From: Sphingomonas sanguinis
GTDB taxonomy: Bacteria > Pseudomonadota > Alphaproteobacteria > Sphingomonadales > Sphingomonadaceae
Direction: 5' to 3'
NCBI RefSeq assembly: GCF_019297835.1
Contig: NZ_CP079203.1
Location: 1,337,001-1,401,000, forward strand
Length of the DNA stretch: 64,000 nt
This document shows, one piece after another, positions 44,606-52,270 of this stretch. Each line of letters begins with the position of its first letter. The first letter of the stretch is position 1. The notes below the pieces were generated by a model. That model made no database searches, was not told the origin of the DNA, and saw only the letters and a list, made by a program, of their open reading frames with translations. Both the position numbers and the translations under genes were made by a program.

Positions 44606-45031
44606 ATGGCGCTGATCCCCGTCACCCGCGCCATCGCCATCGACGAGCGCGAGATCGCCGAGAGCTTCACCCGTGCCTCCGGGCCGGGCGGGCAGCATGT
44701 CAACACGACCGACAGCGCGGTGCTGCTGCGCTTCGACGTGGGCGGCTCGCCGAGTTTGCCCGAGGCGGTGAAGATGCGCCTGGCGGTGCTGGCCGGGCAG
44801 CGGTTGAGCAAGGACGGCGTCCTGACCCTGCGCGCCGACGCCAGCCGGTCACAGGAGATGAACCGGCGCGAGGTGCGCGAGCGGCTGATCGACCTGATCC
44901 GCGAGGCGACGATCGTGCCGAAGAAGCGGCGGCCGACCAAGCCGACCCGCGCGTCGCAGACCCGGCGGGTGGATGCCAAGAAGGGGCGCGCCCAGGTCAA
45001 GGCCGGACGGGGGAAGGTTCGGTTCGACTGA
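44606..45031 (+). CDS. arfB: Alternative ribosome-rescue factor ArfB
   Basis: A 141-residue release-factor-like protein carrying the catalytic GGQ motif (SGPGGQHVNTTDSAVLLRFD; G28 G29 Q30). It lacks the codon-reading domain of RF1/RF2 and ends in a basic tail (PKKRRPTKPTRASQTRRVDAKKGR) that enters the mRNA channel. It hydrolyses peptidyl-tRNA on stalled ribosomes. It overlaps no gene but sits 11 bp downstream of the pseudouridine synthase, likely one transcript. Confidence 0.95.
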   Translation: MALIPVTRAIAIDEREIAESFTRASGPGGQHVNTTDSAVLLRFDVGGSPSLPEAVKMRLAVLAGQRLSKDGVLTLRADASRSQEMNRREVRERLIDLIREATIVPKKRRPTKPTRASQTRRVDAKKGRAQVKAGRGKVRFD

Positions 45032-45044
45032 AGCGTCGGAGCGT

Positions 45045-45130
45045 GGCCTTCGACTTCGCTCAGGCCGAACGGAGCGCGGGGCTTGTCCCCTGATTCCACA
45101 CCCCGTTCAGCCTGAGCGAAGTCGAAGGCC
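45045..45130. repeat. Intergenic inverted repeat, family D copy 3
   Basis: Arms GGCCTTCGACTTCGCTCAGG and its complement (one C/T difference in the left arm). It lies between arfB and the convergent Lrp-type regulator gene. Confidence 0.9.
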
Positions 45131-45149
45131 ACGCCCCTGCCCCCCGCTT

Positions 45150-45593
45150 TCAAGACCGCCGCACTACCTCGCGAATTACGAAATGCGACGCCAGCCGCGT
45201 CACCCCCGGCAGCCGCGCCAGCGTCTCGCGGTGGATGCGCTCGTAACTGTCGTCGCGGCGCACCTCGACCTGAATCATGTAATCCGCCTCGCCGCTCATC
45301 AGGAAGCATTCGACGATCTCGGGACAGCGCAGGATTTCGCGCTCGAACGCCGCCATCGTGTCCTGCCGCTGGTCCTTCAACGTGACGTTGACCATCACCG
45401 TCGAGGGCCGTCCCCGCGCCTCGTGGCTCAGGATCGCGCGATAGCCGGTGATGACCCCACTCTCGCGCAACTGTGCCACGCGGCGATGCGCGGCGCTGGC
45501 GGACAGGCCGACCTTCTCACCCAGCGCGGCGCTGGTCAGGTCGGAATCGCGGGCCAGCTGGGCCAGGATGCGGCGGTCGATCGCGTCGGACAT
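45150..45593 (-). CDS. Lrp/AsnC family regulator, divergent from ald
   Basis: A 147-residue Lrp-type regulator. It has an N-terminal helix-turn-helix (AIDRRILAQLARDSDLTSAALGEKVGLSASAAHRRVAQLRESGVI) and a RAM ligand-binding domain (about 65-145). The start at 45593 (MSDAIDRR) gives canonical length. It is divergent from alanine dehydrogenase with 129 bp between; Lrp-type regulators of ald in alphaproteobacteria are activated by alanine, so it probably controls that gene and itself. Confidence 0.9.
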   Translation of the reverse strand: MSDAIDRRILAQLARDSDLTSAALGEKVGLSASAAHRRVAQLRESGVITGYRAILSHEARGRPSTVMVNVTLKDQRQDTMAAFEREILRCPEIVECFLMSGEADYMIQVEVRRDDSYERIHRETLARLPGVTRLASHFVIREVVRRS

Positions 45594-45722
45594 TCCTGTC
45601 CCGATACACCGAGCAAAGGCGCAAGAATATCCCGAATTATACGATGCGGTGGGACCGCTTTGCACACCTCTCCCACCCCATCGGCGCTATTATCGGGGCA
45701 ACGCTTTTCAGGAGAGTTCATC

Positions 45723-46829
45723 ATGCGCGTCGGTGTTCCCAAGGAAATCAAGAACCACGAATATCGCGTCGGCCTGACCCCGCCGTCGGTCGCCGAGTTG
45801 GTTGCCGCAGGCCATGAGGTCATCGTCGAGACCAAGGCCGGCAGCGGCATCGATTTCGAGGATCAGGACTATGTCGACGCGGGCGCGCGCATCGTCGCCA
45901 CCGCCGCCGAGGTCTTCGACCAGGCCGAGATGATCGTGAAGGTCAAGGAGCCGCAGGCGGTCGAGGTCGCGATGCTGCGCCCGCACCACGTCCTGTTCAC
46001 CTATCTCCACCTTGCCGCCGACAAGCCGCAGGCCGAGGGCCTGATGAAGTCGGGTGCGACCTGCATCGCTTATGAGACCGTCACCAGCCCCCGTGGCGGC
46101 GTGCCGCTGCTCAAGCCGATGTCGGAAGTCGCTGGCCGCATGGCGGTACAGGTCGGCGCGCACTATCTCGAAAAGCAGCAGGGCGGCCGTGGCATCCTGC
46201 TCGGCGGCGTGCCCGGCGTGGCGCCTGCCAAGGTCGCGATCCTGGGCGGCGGCGTCTCGGGCGTGAACGCGGCGCAGATGGCGGTCGGCCTGCGCGCCGA
46301 CGTCACCATCTATGACATCAACAACGACCGTCTGGCCGAGCTGGACATGTTCTTCTCCAGCCAGATCAAGACCGCCTATGCGTCGAAGGCGGCGATCGCG
46401 GCGGCGGTGAAGAATGCGCACCTCGTCATCGGCGCAGTGCTGGTTCCCGGTGCGGCCGCGCCCAAGCTCGTCACCCGCGACATGCTGAAGACGATGAAGC
46501 GCGGCTCGGTGATGGTCGACATCGCGATCGACCAAGGCGGCTGCTTCGAGACCAGCCATGCCACCACCCACCAGGACCCGGTGTTCGAGGTCGACGGCGT
46601 GATCCATTACTGCGTCGCCAACATGCCCGGCGCGGTCGCCCGCACCTCGACCTTCGCGCTGAACAACGCGACGCTGCCCTTCGCGGTGAAGCTGGCCAAC
46701 ATGGGCGCCGAGGCCGCGATGAAGGCTGATGCGCATCTGGCGAACGGCCTGAACGTCTCGGGCGGCAAGATCCGCCACGCAGCGGTTGCCGAAGCGCTCG
46801 ACCTGCCGTTCGAGGCCTGGGCGGGCTAA
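45723..46829 (+). CDS. ald: Alanine dehydrogenase
   Basis: A 368-residue NAD-dependent L-alanine dehydrogenase. Catalytic residues are K75 (IVKVKEPQ) and H96 (FTYLHLAAD), matching the numbering in characterised enzymes; the NAD-binding Rossmann motif is [16 protein letters not shown], and [19 protein letters not shown] follows. It converts alanine to pyruvate and ammonia or the reverse. ATG at 45723 follows CAGGAGAG. The divergent Lrp gene is its likely regulator. Confidence 0.96.
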   Translation: MRVGVPKEIKNHEYRVGLTPPSVAELVAAGHEVIVETKAGSGIDFEDQDYVDAGARIVATAAEVFDQAEMIVKVKEPQAVEVAMLRPHHVLFTYLHLAADKPQAEGLMKSGATCIAYETVTSPRGGVPLLKPMSEVAGRMAVQVGAHYLEKQQGGRGILLGGVPGVAPAKVAILGGGVSGVNAAQMAVGLRADVTIYDINNDRLAELDMFFSSQIKTAYASKAAIAAAVKNAHLVIGAVLVPGAAAPKLVTRDMLKTMKRGSVMVDIAIDQGGCFETSHATTHQDPVFEVDGVIHYCVANMPGAVARTSTFALNNATLPFAVKLANMGAEAAMKADAHLANGLNVSGGKIRHAAVAEALDLPFEAWAG

Positions 46830-46835
46830 ACCCTA

Positions 46836-46968
46836 GCTCCGTTCGCACTGGGCGAAGTCGAAGTGCATGTTCGGGCGTCAGGCCCGTGGCCTTCGACTTC
46901 GCTCAGGCTGAACGGCTTCCAAGATTTAATCCCCACCTCCGTTCACGCTGAGCGTCGTCGAAGCGCAC
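46836..46968. repeat. Intergenic repeat, family D copy 4 (three half-units)
   Basis: A degenerate copy: CTCCGTTCGCACTGGGCGAA, then CTTCGACTTCGCTCAGGCTG, then CTCCGTTCACGCTGAGCGTC. The three half-units alternate in orientation downstream of ald. They occupy much of the 219-bp gap before the DUF3072 gene. Confidence 0.8.
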
Positions 46969-47048
46969 GTTCCGCCCTCTAACACGAACGCCGAGACTAT
47001 CCGGAACACAAACAGAACATCGCCGTTGATCCCCCGAAAGGATCACCG

Positions 47049-47261
47049 ATGACCGACAATCCCAAGACCGAACCCTTCTCCAACGCCGAGAAGGACCCCG
47101 ATGACTGGACCACCGGCGACGAGAAGATGACCGGTGCGCAGGCCAGCTATCTGAAGACGCTGTCCGAAGAAGCGGGCGAGCCATTCGACGACACGTTGAC
47201 CAAGGCCGATGCCTCCAAGCGGATCGACGCGCTTCAGGCCAAGACCGGCCGGGGCCAGTAA
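47049..47261 (+). CDS. DUF3072 family small protein
   Basis: A 70-residue acidic protein (MTDNPKTEPFSNAEKDPDDWTTGDEKMTGAQASYLKTLSEEAGEPFDD...ASKRIDALQ) matching DUF3072, which is found in many alphaproteobacteria and has no known role. AAAGGA lies about 5 bp upstream. It converges with the ccm operon. Confidence 0.85.
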   Translation: MTDNPKTEPFSNAEKDPDDWTTGDEKMTGAQASYLKTLSEEAGEPFDDTLTKADASKRIDALQAKTGRGQ

Positions 47262-47265
47262 GCCC

Positions 47266-47892
47266 CTATTCCCCCATCATCCGAATGGCCTGATCGAGCA
47301 GCATCACCCGCTGCTCGATTGCCGGGCGATAGGCGGCATTGGCGGGCGACAACTGCAATGCCCGGCTCCAGAAAGTCCGTGCCTTGCGGAAATCGCCCGC
47401 CCGCATCCAGGCCAGCCCCTCGAAGAAGAAGGGCGCGGGGTCCCTCGGCCCCAGCGTGCGGGCGCGGCGAAAGGCGAATTGGGCGGCGGGCGACATCTGA
47501 TAGCCGTCATGCGCGAACAGGACATTGCCCAGCTCGGTCCAATAGGGAACGCTGCCGCGATTGCCGCCGACCGCGCCCAGCATGATCTGCACCGCCGTCC
47601 GCTTGTTGCCCGAACGCGACAGCGCATCGGCGGCGGTGAACATCGCCGCTTCGCCGCCATAACGCCCGATCAATTGCCCGCGCAGCTCGGAAATGGCGTC
47701 ATTGTCGAGCAGCGCATCGGGACGCGGCGCAGGCGCGCTCGCCGCCAAAGTCGGCCGCCCCTGCCACGCATAACCGACCCCGCCCAGCGCCAGTGCGGCG
47801 CCCAGCATGGTCCAGAGCGGTCGCGGAAAACGCAGCCACAGCGCCCCGCCCATCGCTCCGGCCGCGATCAGCAACAGGATCAGCCAGCCCAT
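47266..47892 (-). CDS. ccmI: CcmI-type cytochrome c maturation protein (TPR)
   Basis: A 208-residue protein. Two N-terminal membrane helices (MGWLILLLIAAGAMGGALWL, MLGAALALGGVGYAW) precede a TPR-like domain (about 85-208; TAADALSRSGNKRTAVQIMLGA, YWTELGNVLFAHDGYQ, PFFFEGLAWMRAGDFRKARTFWSRAL). It matches CcmI, which presents apocytochrome c to CcmFH. The start at 47892 overlaps the CcmH stop (ATGA). It is the last gene of the ccm operon. Confidence 0.85.
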   Translation of the reverse strand: MGWLILLLIAAGAMGGALWLRFPRPLWTMLGAALALGGVGYAWQGRPTLAASAPAPRPDALLDNDAISELRGQLIGRYGGEAAMFTAADALSRSGNKRTAVQIMLGAVGGNRGSVPYWTELGNVLFAHDGYQMSPAAQFAFRRARTLGPRDPAPFFFEGLAWMRAGDFRKARTFWSRALQLSPANAAYRPAIEQRVMLLDQAIRMMGE

Positions 47893-48269
47893 CAGCGCCG
47901 CTTCCGAAAGCTGAACCGCGCGATCCACGCGCCCAGCGCCAGCAGCAGGACCGGCGTCGCCCAGAGCAAGGCGGTCGCGCCCGACAGCGGCGGGTCATAG
48001 CTGACATAATCGCCGTAACGCTCGATCAGCCAGTGGCGGATCGCCTCGGGCCGCTCGCCGCGCGCGATACGCTGGCGGACCAGCGCGCGCATGTCTGCGG
48101 CCATGTCGGCATCGCTGTCGGCGATCGACTGGCCCTGACACACCACGCAGCGCAGCTCGCCCATCAGGGCCCGCGCCTGCGCCTCGGCTCGGGGATCGGG
48201 CAATTGGGTATTGCCGTAATCGGGCGCGGACGTCCCGGCGGCCAGCAGCAGGGCGAGCGCCAAGCTCAT
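47892..48269 (-). CDS. ccmH: Cytochrome c maturation protein CcmH (CycL)
   Basis: A 125-residue protein: signal peptide MSLALALLLAAGTSA, then the CcmH domain with the redox motif RCVVCQG (C41, C44), SIADSDADMAADMRALV and YGDYVSYDPPL, then one C-terminal membrane helix. It reduces apocytochrome c thiols with CcmG. It is translationally coupled at both ends (ATGA); the start at 48269 is preferred to ATG 48284. Confidence 0.93.
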   Translation of the reverse strand: MSLALALLLAAGTSAPDYGNTQLPDPRAEAQARALMGELRCVVCQGQSIADSDADMAADMRALVRQRIARGERPEAIRHWLIERYGDYVSYDPPLSGATALLWATPVLLLALGAWIARFSFRKRR

Positions 48270-48793
48270 CGGGCGGCGACCCAATCGCGCACGATCTGCT
48301 CGACTTGGTCGGCGCGGATGTCGCCGATATATTGCCGAACGATCCGGCCGCGTCCGTCGATCAGGAAGGTCTCGGGCACCCCCGACGAGCCGAGCGCCAT
48401 CTGGACTTGGCTACGGCTATCGTCGCCGATCGCGGCATAGGGATCGCCATTGCGGCGAAGGAAGGCGGCGATGGCGGGGCCTTTGTCATGGATCGCGATG
48501 GCGTCGATCGGCAGGCCTCGCGCCTTCAACGCCATCAGCTGCGGCGCTTCGGCGATGCAGGGGATGCACCAGCTGGCAAAGACGTTGAGCAGCCGCGGGC
48601 GACCCGTTCCGAAGTCGCTGCTCGCCAGCCCCGGCTTGCCCGGCACCATCGGCTCCAGCTTGAATGTCGGCAACGGCTTGTCGACCAGGGTCGAATGAAC
48701 CGCCGTGTCGGCAGGCCGCATCAACCCGGCCGCGACCACCACGAACAGCACCCCGAACAGGCCCAGCGGCAACCAGATCAGCGAACGCTTCAT
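48266..48793 (-). CDS. ccmG: Thioredoxin-like CcmG/DsbE
   Basis: A 175-residue membrane-anchored periplasmic thioredoxin. The N-terminal helix is LIWLPLGLFGVLFVVVAAGL; the active site is ASWCIPC (C76, C79). GVPETFLIDGRGRIVRQYIGDI is the typical cis-Pro and C-terminal part. It reduces apocytochrome and CcmH disulfides using electrons from DsbD, which is also encoded in this window. Coupled to CcmF by ATGA. Confidence 0.93.
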   Translation of the reverse strand: MKRSLIWLPLGLFGVLFVVVAAGLMRPADTAVHSTLVDKPLPTFKLEPMVPGKPGLASSDFGTGRPRLLNVFASWCIPCIAEAPQLMALKARGLPIDAIAIHDKGPAIAAFLRRNGDPYAAIGDDSRSQVQMALGSSGVPETFLIDGRGRIVRQYIGDIRADQVEQIVRDWVAAR

Positions 48794-50724
48794 CCCCACA
48801 GAGCCTCCCGCCGTCGTTGCTGCCACGCCTTGAACCACCGCCCGACCAGCGCCAGCACGCCGCCCAGCGCAACCAGCGCGCCGCCGAGCCAGATCAGCGT
48901 CACAAACGGCTTCCACCACAGCCGTAGCTGCCAGCGGCCGGTCGCTGCATCCTGTTGCCCCAGGACCGTATAGAGCTGCCCGTCCCAGCGGGTGGCGATC
49001 GCGCTCTCGCTGGTCGTGGTCGGCGGATCGGTGAAGAATCGCTGTTGCGGGCGCAAGGTAGCGCCGTCGCCGTCCCGCGTCGCTGTCAGCCGCGCCTCCA
49101 GCGCCGACCAGTTCGCACCGACATTGGGATAGATGCGGTCCAGCTTCACCCGCCACGGCCCGACGATGGTCGCCTGCCCCGGATAGAGCGCGACCAGCCG
49201 CTCGGCGGTGAAGGCACTGTCGCATGCCATACCGATCATGCTGACGCCTAAGCCGACATGTGCGACGACCATGCCCCAGATCGGCAAGGGCGTGCGCCGC
49301 CAATTGCGCCGGGTGATCGGCAGGACGCTGGCGACGATCAGCCCCACGCCGAAGGACAGGCCGAGCAGCGACAACACGCCCATGCCCCCGGTCAGGGTCA
49401 GCATCAGTGCAAAGGTCCCCGCCGCCGCGACCATCGGCCAAAGCATCCGGATCAGCACCGCCTCCGCGTCATCGCTGCGCCAGCGCAAGGCTGGCCCGAC
49501 CGCCATCACCGCGACCAGCGCCAGCGCAATCGGTCCGGCGGCAGCATGGAAGAAAGGGGGCCCGACCGACAGCCGCACGCCGAACCCGGCGGCGACCAGT
49601 GGATAGAGCGTGCCGATCAGCACGATGCCCAGGATCACCGACAGCAGCAGGTTGTTGACGACCAGCCCGCCCTCGCGGCTGACGAACGCGAAGCTGCGCC
49701 CCGCCCGCACCTGCCCGATCCGCGCGCCGAACAGCGCCAGCGCACCACCGATATAGATGCCCAGCAGCGCCAGGATGAACGCCCCGCGCCGGGGATCGAC
49801 GGCAAAGGCATGGACGCTGGTCAAAATGCCCGACCGCACCAGGAAGGTGCCGATCATCGACATGGAGAAAGCGACCACCGCCAGCATGACGGTCCACGCC
49901 CGCAAGCCGTCCCGCGCCGCCAGCACGTTGACCGAATGGAGCAACGCCGTCGCCGCCAGCCACGGCATCAACGAGGCATTCTCGACCGGGTCCCAGAACC
50001 ACCAGCCGCCCCAGCCCAGTTCATAATAGGCCCAATAGGAGCCCGCCGTGATGCCGATGGTCAGCAGCACCCAGGCGCCCAGAACCCAGAGCCGCATCGC
50101 GCGGGCAAAGGCCGGACCGACCTGCCCCGTCACCAGCGCGCCGACCGCGAAGGAAAAGGCGACCGACAGCCCGACATAGCCCGCGTAAAGCGTCGGCGGA
50201 TGGAAGGCGAGGCCGGGGTCCTGCAACAGCGGATTCAGCCCCTGCCCCTCGATCGGCGCCGGATTGAGCCGCGCGAACGGGTTGGAGGCGAACAGCAGGA
50301 AGGCATAGAAACCGAGCGCGATCGCCCCCTGCGCGGCCAGCGTCGCGACATGGGTCGCCCGGTCGAGCGTCCGCTCCTTCCACGCGACCAGCGCGCCGCC
50401 CGCGCCCAGGATCGTGACCCAGAGCAGCATCGACCCTTCGTGATTGCCCCAGGCTCCGGCGAATTTGTAGATCCAAGGCTTGGCCGAATGGCTGTTCTCG
50501 GCGACCAGCTTGACCGACAGATCGGTATTCAGGAACACCGCGATCAGTGCCGCCATGGCGATGGCGACCAGCGCGCCCTGCACGATCGCGACCGGACCGA
50601 TCGCCGCCATCGCCTGCTCGCCCGCCACATCCTTGCGGCGCAAGGCGAGCACGCCGAGCAGCAGCTGCAACCCCGCCAGCATCGCGGCGAACCACAGAGC
50701 GGCCAAGCCCGCTTCGGCGATCAC
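48790..50724 (-). CDS. ccmF: Heme lyase CcmF
   Basis: A 644-residue polytopic protein of the CcmF/CcsA heme-handling family. The tryptophan-rich heme motif is GWGGWWFWDPVEN (WWD domain). About 15 hydrophobic helices and conserved His residues (NHEGSM, LAFHPPTLYAG) are visible. It ligates heme to apocytochrome c. Overlaps with CcmE and CcmG (ATGA). Confidence 0.95.
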   Translation of the reverse strand: MIAEAGLAALWFAAMLAGLQLLLGVLALRRKDVAGEQAMAAIGPVAIVQGALVAIAMAALIAVFLNTDLSVKLVAENSHSAKPWIYKFAGAWGNHEGSMLLWVTILGAGGALVAWKERTLDRATHVATLAAQGAIALGFYAFLLFASNPFARLNPAPIEGQGLNPLLQDPGLAFHPPTLYAGYVGLSVAFSFAVGALVTGQVGPAFARAMRLWVLGAWVLLTIGITAGSYWAYYELGWGGWWFWDPVENASLMPWLAATALLHSVNVLAARDGLRAWTVMLAVVAFSMSMIGTFLVRSGILTSVHAFAVDPRRGAFILALLGIYIGGALALFGARIGQVRAGRSFAFVSREGGLVVNNLLLSVILGIVLIGTLYPLVAAGFGVRLSVGPPFFHAAAGPIALALVAVMAVGPALRWRSDDAEAVLIRMLWPMVAAAGTFALMLTLTGGMGVLSLLGLSFGVGLIVASVLPITRRNWRRTPLPIWGMVVAHVGLGVSMIGMACDSAFTAERLVALYPGQATIVGPWRVKLDRIYPNVGANWSALEARLTATRDGDGATLRPQQRFFTDPPTTTSESAIATRWDGQLYTVLGQQDAATGRWQLRLWWKPFVTLIWLGGALVALGGVLALVGRWFKAWQQRRREALWG

Positions 50725-51155
50725 GGCTCCAGGCTCCGGCTCTCGTGCATATTACCCGCCATTTCGGGGGGCATGTATTTCTCGTCATGCTTGGCGAGCA
50801 GGTTGGTCGCGACAAAGCGGCCATCGGGCTGGAACTGCCCCTCGGCCACCACGCCCGATTTCTCGCGGAACAGGTCGGGGGTGATCCCGGCAAAGGTGAC
50901 GGGCGTCGTCGCCTTGCCGTCAGTGACGACGAAGCGCACCGTCACCCCGTCGGGCGCGCGGTGGACCGATCCAGCCTCGACCATTCCGCCCAGCCGCACC
51001 GCGCGGCCCAGCGGCAGGCCCTGTGCTTTCGCGTCGGACGGCGTGTAGAAGAACGCCGCCTGGTCCTTCATCGCCGACATGGCAAGCAGCACCGCCGCGA
51101 CGATCGCGGCCAGCGCCAGCAGCGCCAGCGTCAGACGTTGGGATTTGGGCGTCAT
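50721..51155 (-). CDS. ccmE: Heme chaperone CcmE
   Basis: A 144-residue periplasmic heme chaperone with an N-terminal membrane anchor (LTLALLALAAIVAAVLLA) and an OB-fold. The heme-binding histidine is H123 with Y127 (LLAKHDEKYMPP), as in E. coli H130/Y134. It carries heme to CcmF. Start and stop overlap neighbours. Confidence 0.95.
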   Translation of the reverse strand: MTPKSQRLTLALLALAAIVAAVLLAMSAMKDQAAFFYTPSDAKAQGLPLGRAVRLGGMVEAGSVHRAPDGVTVRFVVTDGKATTPVTFAGITPDLFREKSGVVAEGQFQPDGRFVATNLLAKHDEKYMPPEMAGNMHESRSLEP

Positions 51156-51256
51156 TTCTCGGCGCGCTTCATCGCCAGATAGCTGATGAGCGTCAGCACG
51201 CCCGCGCCCCCCAGCATGACCGCATAGGCCGCCGCCACGAAACTCATCTGGTTCAT
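51152..51256 (-). CDS. ccmD: Heme exporter protein CcmD (34 residues)
   Basis: A very short CcmD (MNQMSFVAAAYAVMLGGAGVL..., TLISYLAMKRAEK): one membrane helix and a positively charged end. It releases holo-CcmE from CcmC and CcmAB in the heme-export complex. It is bracketed by ATGA overlaps with ccmC and ccmE. It is easily missed because of its length. Confidence 0.85.
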   Translation of the reverse strand: MNQMSFVAAAYAVMLGGAGVLTLISYLAMKRAEK

Positions 51257-52035
51257 GCGCGCGCCATCCGCCGCATCCGCGCCTCGGCCTTGGCCTGCGC
51301 CAACAGGGTGCGCATCCGCATCAGCACGATGGCCGCGAACAGAAAGGTGAAGCCGCCCAGCGCGATGGGCAACGGCCAGAGCAGGGATTTGTCGATGCTG
51401 GAGCCGGTCAGTCCGATCGACTGGCCCTGGTGCAGCGTATTCCACCAGACGACCGAGTAACGGATCACCGGCAGCAATGCCGTCCCCGCCAGCCCGTAGA
51501 GCGCCGGAATTCGCCCATCCCCGCCGCGATCAGCATCGGCGCGCGCAAGTGCGATATAGCCGAGATAGACGAAGAGCAGCAGCAGCATCGAGGTCAGCCG
51601 CCCATCCCACTGCCACCACGTCCCCCAAGTCGGCCGCCCCCAAATCGATCCGGTGGCAAGGCAGAGGGCCGTAAACACCGCCCCCGGCCACGCAATGGCG
51701 CGGCCCGCGACCTGTGCCAGCGGATGCCGCCACACGATCAGCGACAGGCTGGCGATGGCGATGCCGCTCCATCCCCCCATGCCCAGCCAGGCGGCGGGAA
51801 CATGGATGTAGAGGATACGCACCGTCTCGCCCTGCAGATAATCGGGCGGCGTCACGACCAGCCCGGCCCAGACCGCGACCGCGATCAGGACGCCGCCCAA
51901 CCCCAGGAAAATTCCGGTCAGCGGACGAGCGATCTTCAGGAAACGCGCAGGGTTCGCAAGGGTGTGCAGGGTGGCCACGATGACAGGACTGTAAGGGGCT
52001 TTTTCGGGCGCGTCATCCGTGTTTCCGGTCCGCAC
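51253..52035 (-). CDS. ccmC: Heme exporter protein CcmC
   Basis: A protein of about 240-260 residues with six membrane helices and the WWD motif (GRPTWGTWWQWDGRLTS), plus conserved HVPAAWLGMGGWSG. It hands heme to CcmE. A GTG at 52035 opens the frame; a GTG at 51978 (ATLHTLANPARFLKIARPLTG) begins the conserved part and is an equally likely start. It heads the operon; ccmA and ccmB are not in this window. Confidence 0.93.
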   Translation of the reverse strand: MRTGNTDDAPEKAPYSPVIVATLHTLANPARFLKIARPLTGIFLGLGGVLIAVAVWAGLVVTPPDYLQGETVRILYIHVPAAWLGMGGWSGIAIASLSLIVWRHPLAQVAGRAIAWPGAVFTALCLATGSIWGRPTWGTWWQWDGRLTSMLLLLFVYLGYIALARADADRGGDGRIPALYGLAGTALLPVIRYSVVWWNTLHQGQSIGLTGSSIDKSLLWPLPIALGGFTFLFAAIVLMRMRTLLAQAKAEARMRRMARA

Positions 52036-52072
52036 GCACCTCTTCTTAAGCCCCTCCCCTCATTCTTCTTTA

Positions 52073-52177
52073 AGCCCCTCCCGTAAACGGGAGGGGTTTG
52101 GGGAGGGCATGGTGTCTCACCGAGGCCATCGCTTGTGGCTTGCCCTCCCCCATCCCCTCCCCTTTACGGGAGGGGCG
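52073..52177. repeat. Intergenic inverted repeat, family C copy 3
   Basis: Arms CCCCTCCCGTAAACGGGAGG and CCCCTCCCCTTTACGGGAGG around GGGAGGGC / GCCCTCCC. It lies in the 235-bp gap between the divergent ccmC and TonB-dependent receptor genes, where promoters for both should be. Confidence 0.8.
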
Positions 52178-52270
52178 TGAGACTCACGGGCGATGGGACC
52201 TGTTTCTAACCTAATTCGTCTTCCATCATGACATCCCTGTCAGGGGAGCAAAGGGGACCATCTCATCACC

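Noticed and set aside
49258..51048. Long rightward open frame antisense to ccmF and ccmE
   Set aside because: The minus strand encodes clear cytochrome c maturation proteins with overlapping starts; the plus frame is Arg/Gln-rich shadow sequence.
52178..52270. Cobalamin riboswitch before the TonB receptor
   Set aside because: The leader is under 100 bases and lacks a recognisable B12-box; the receptor's substrate remains open.
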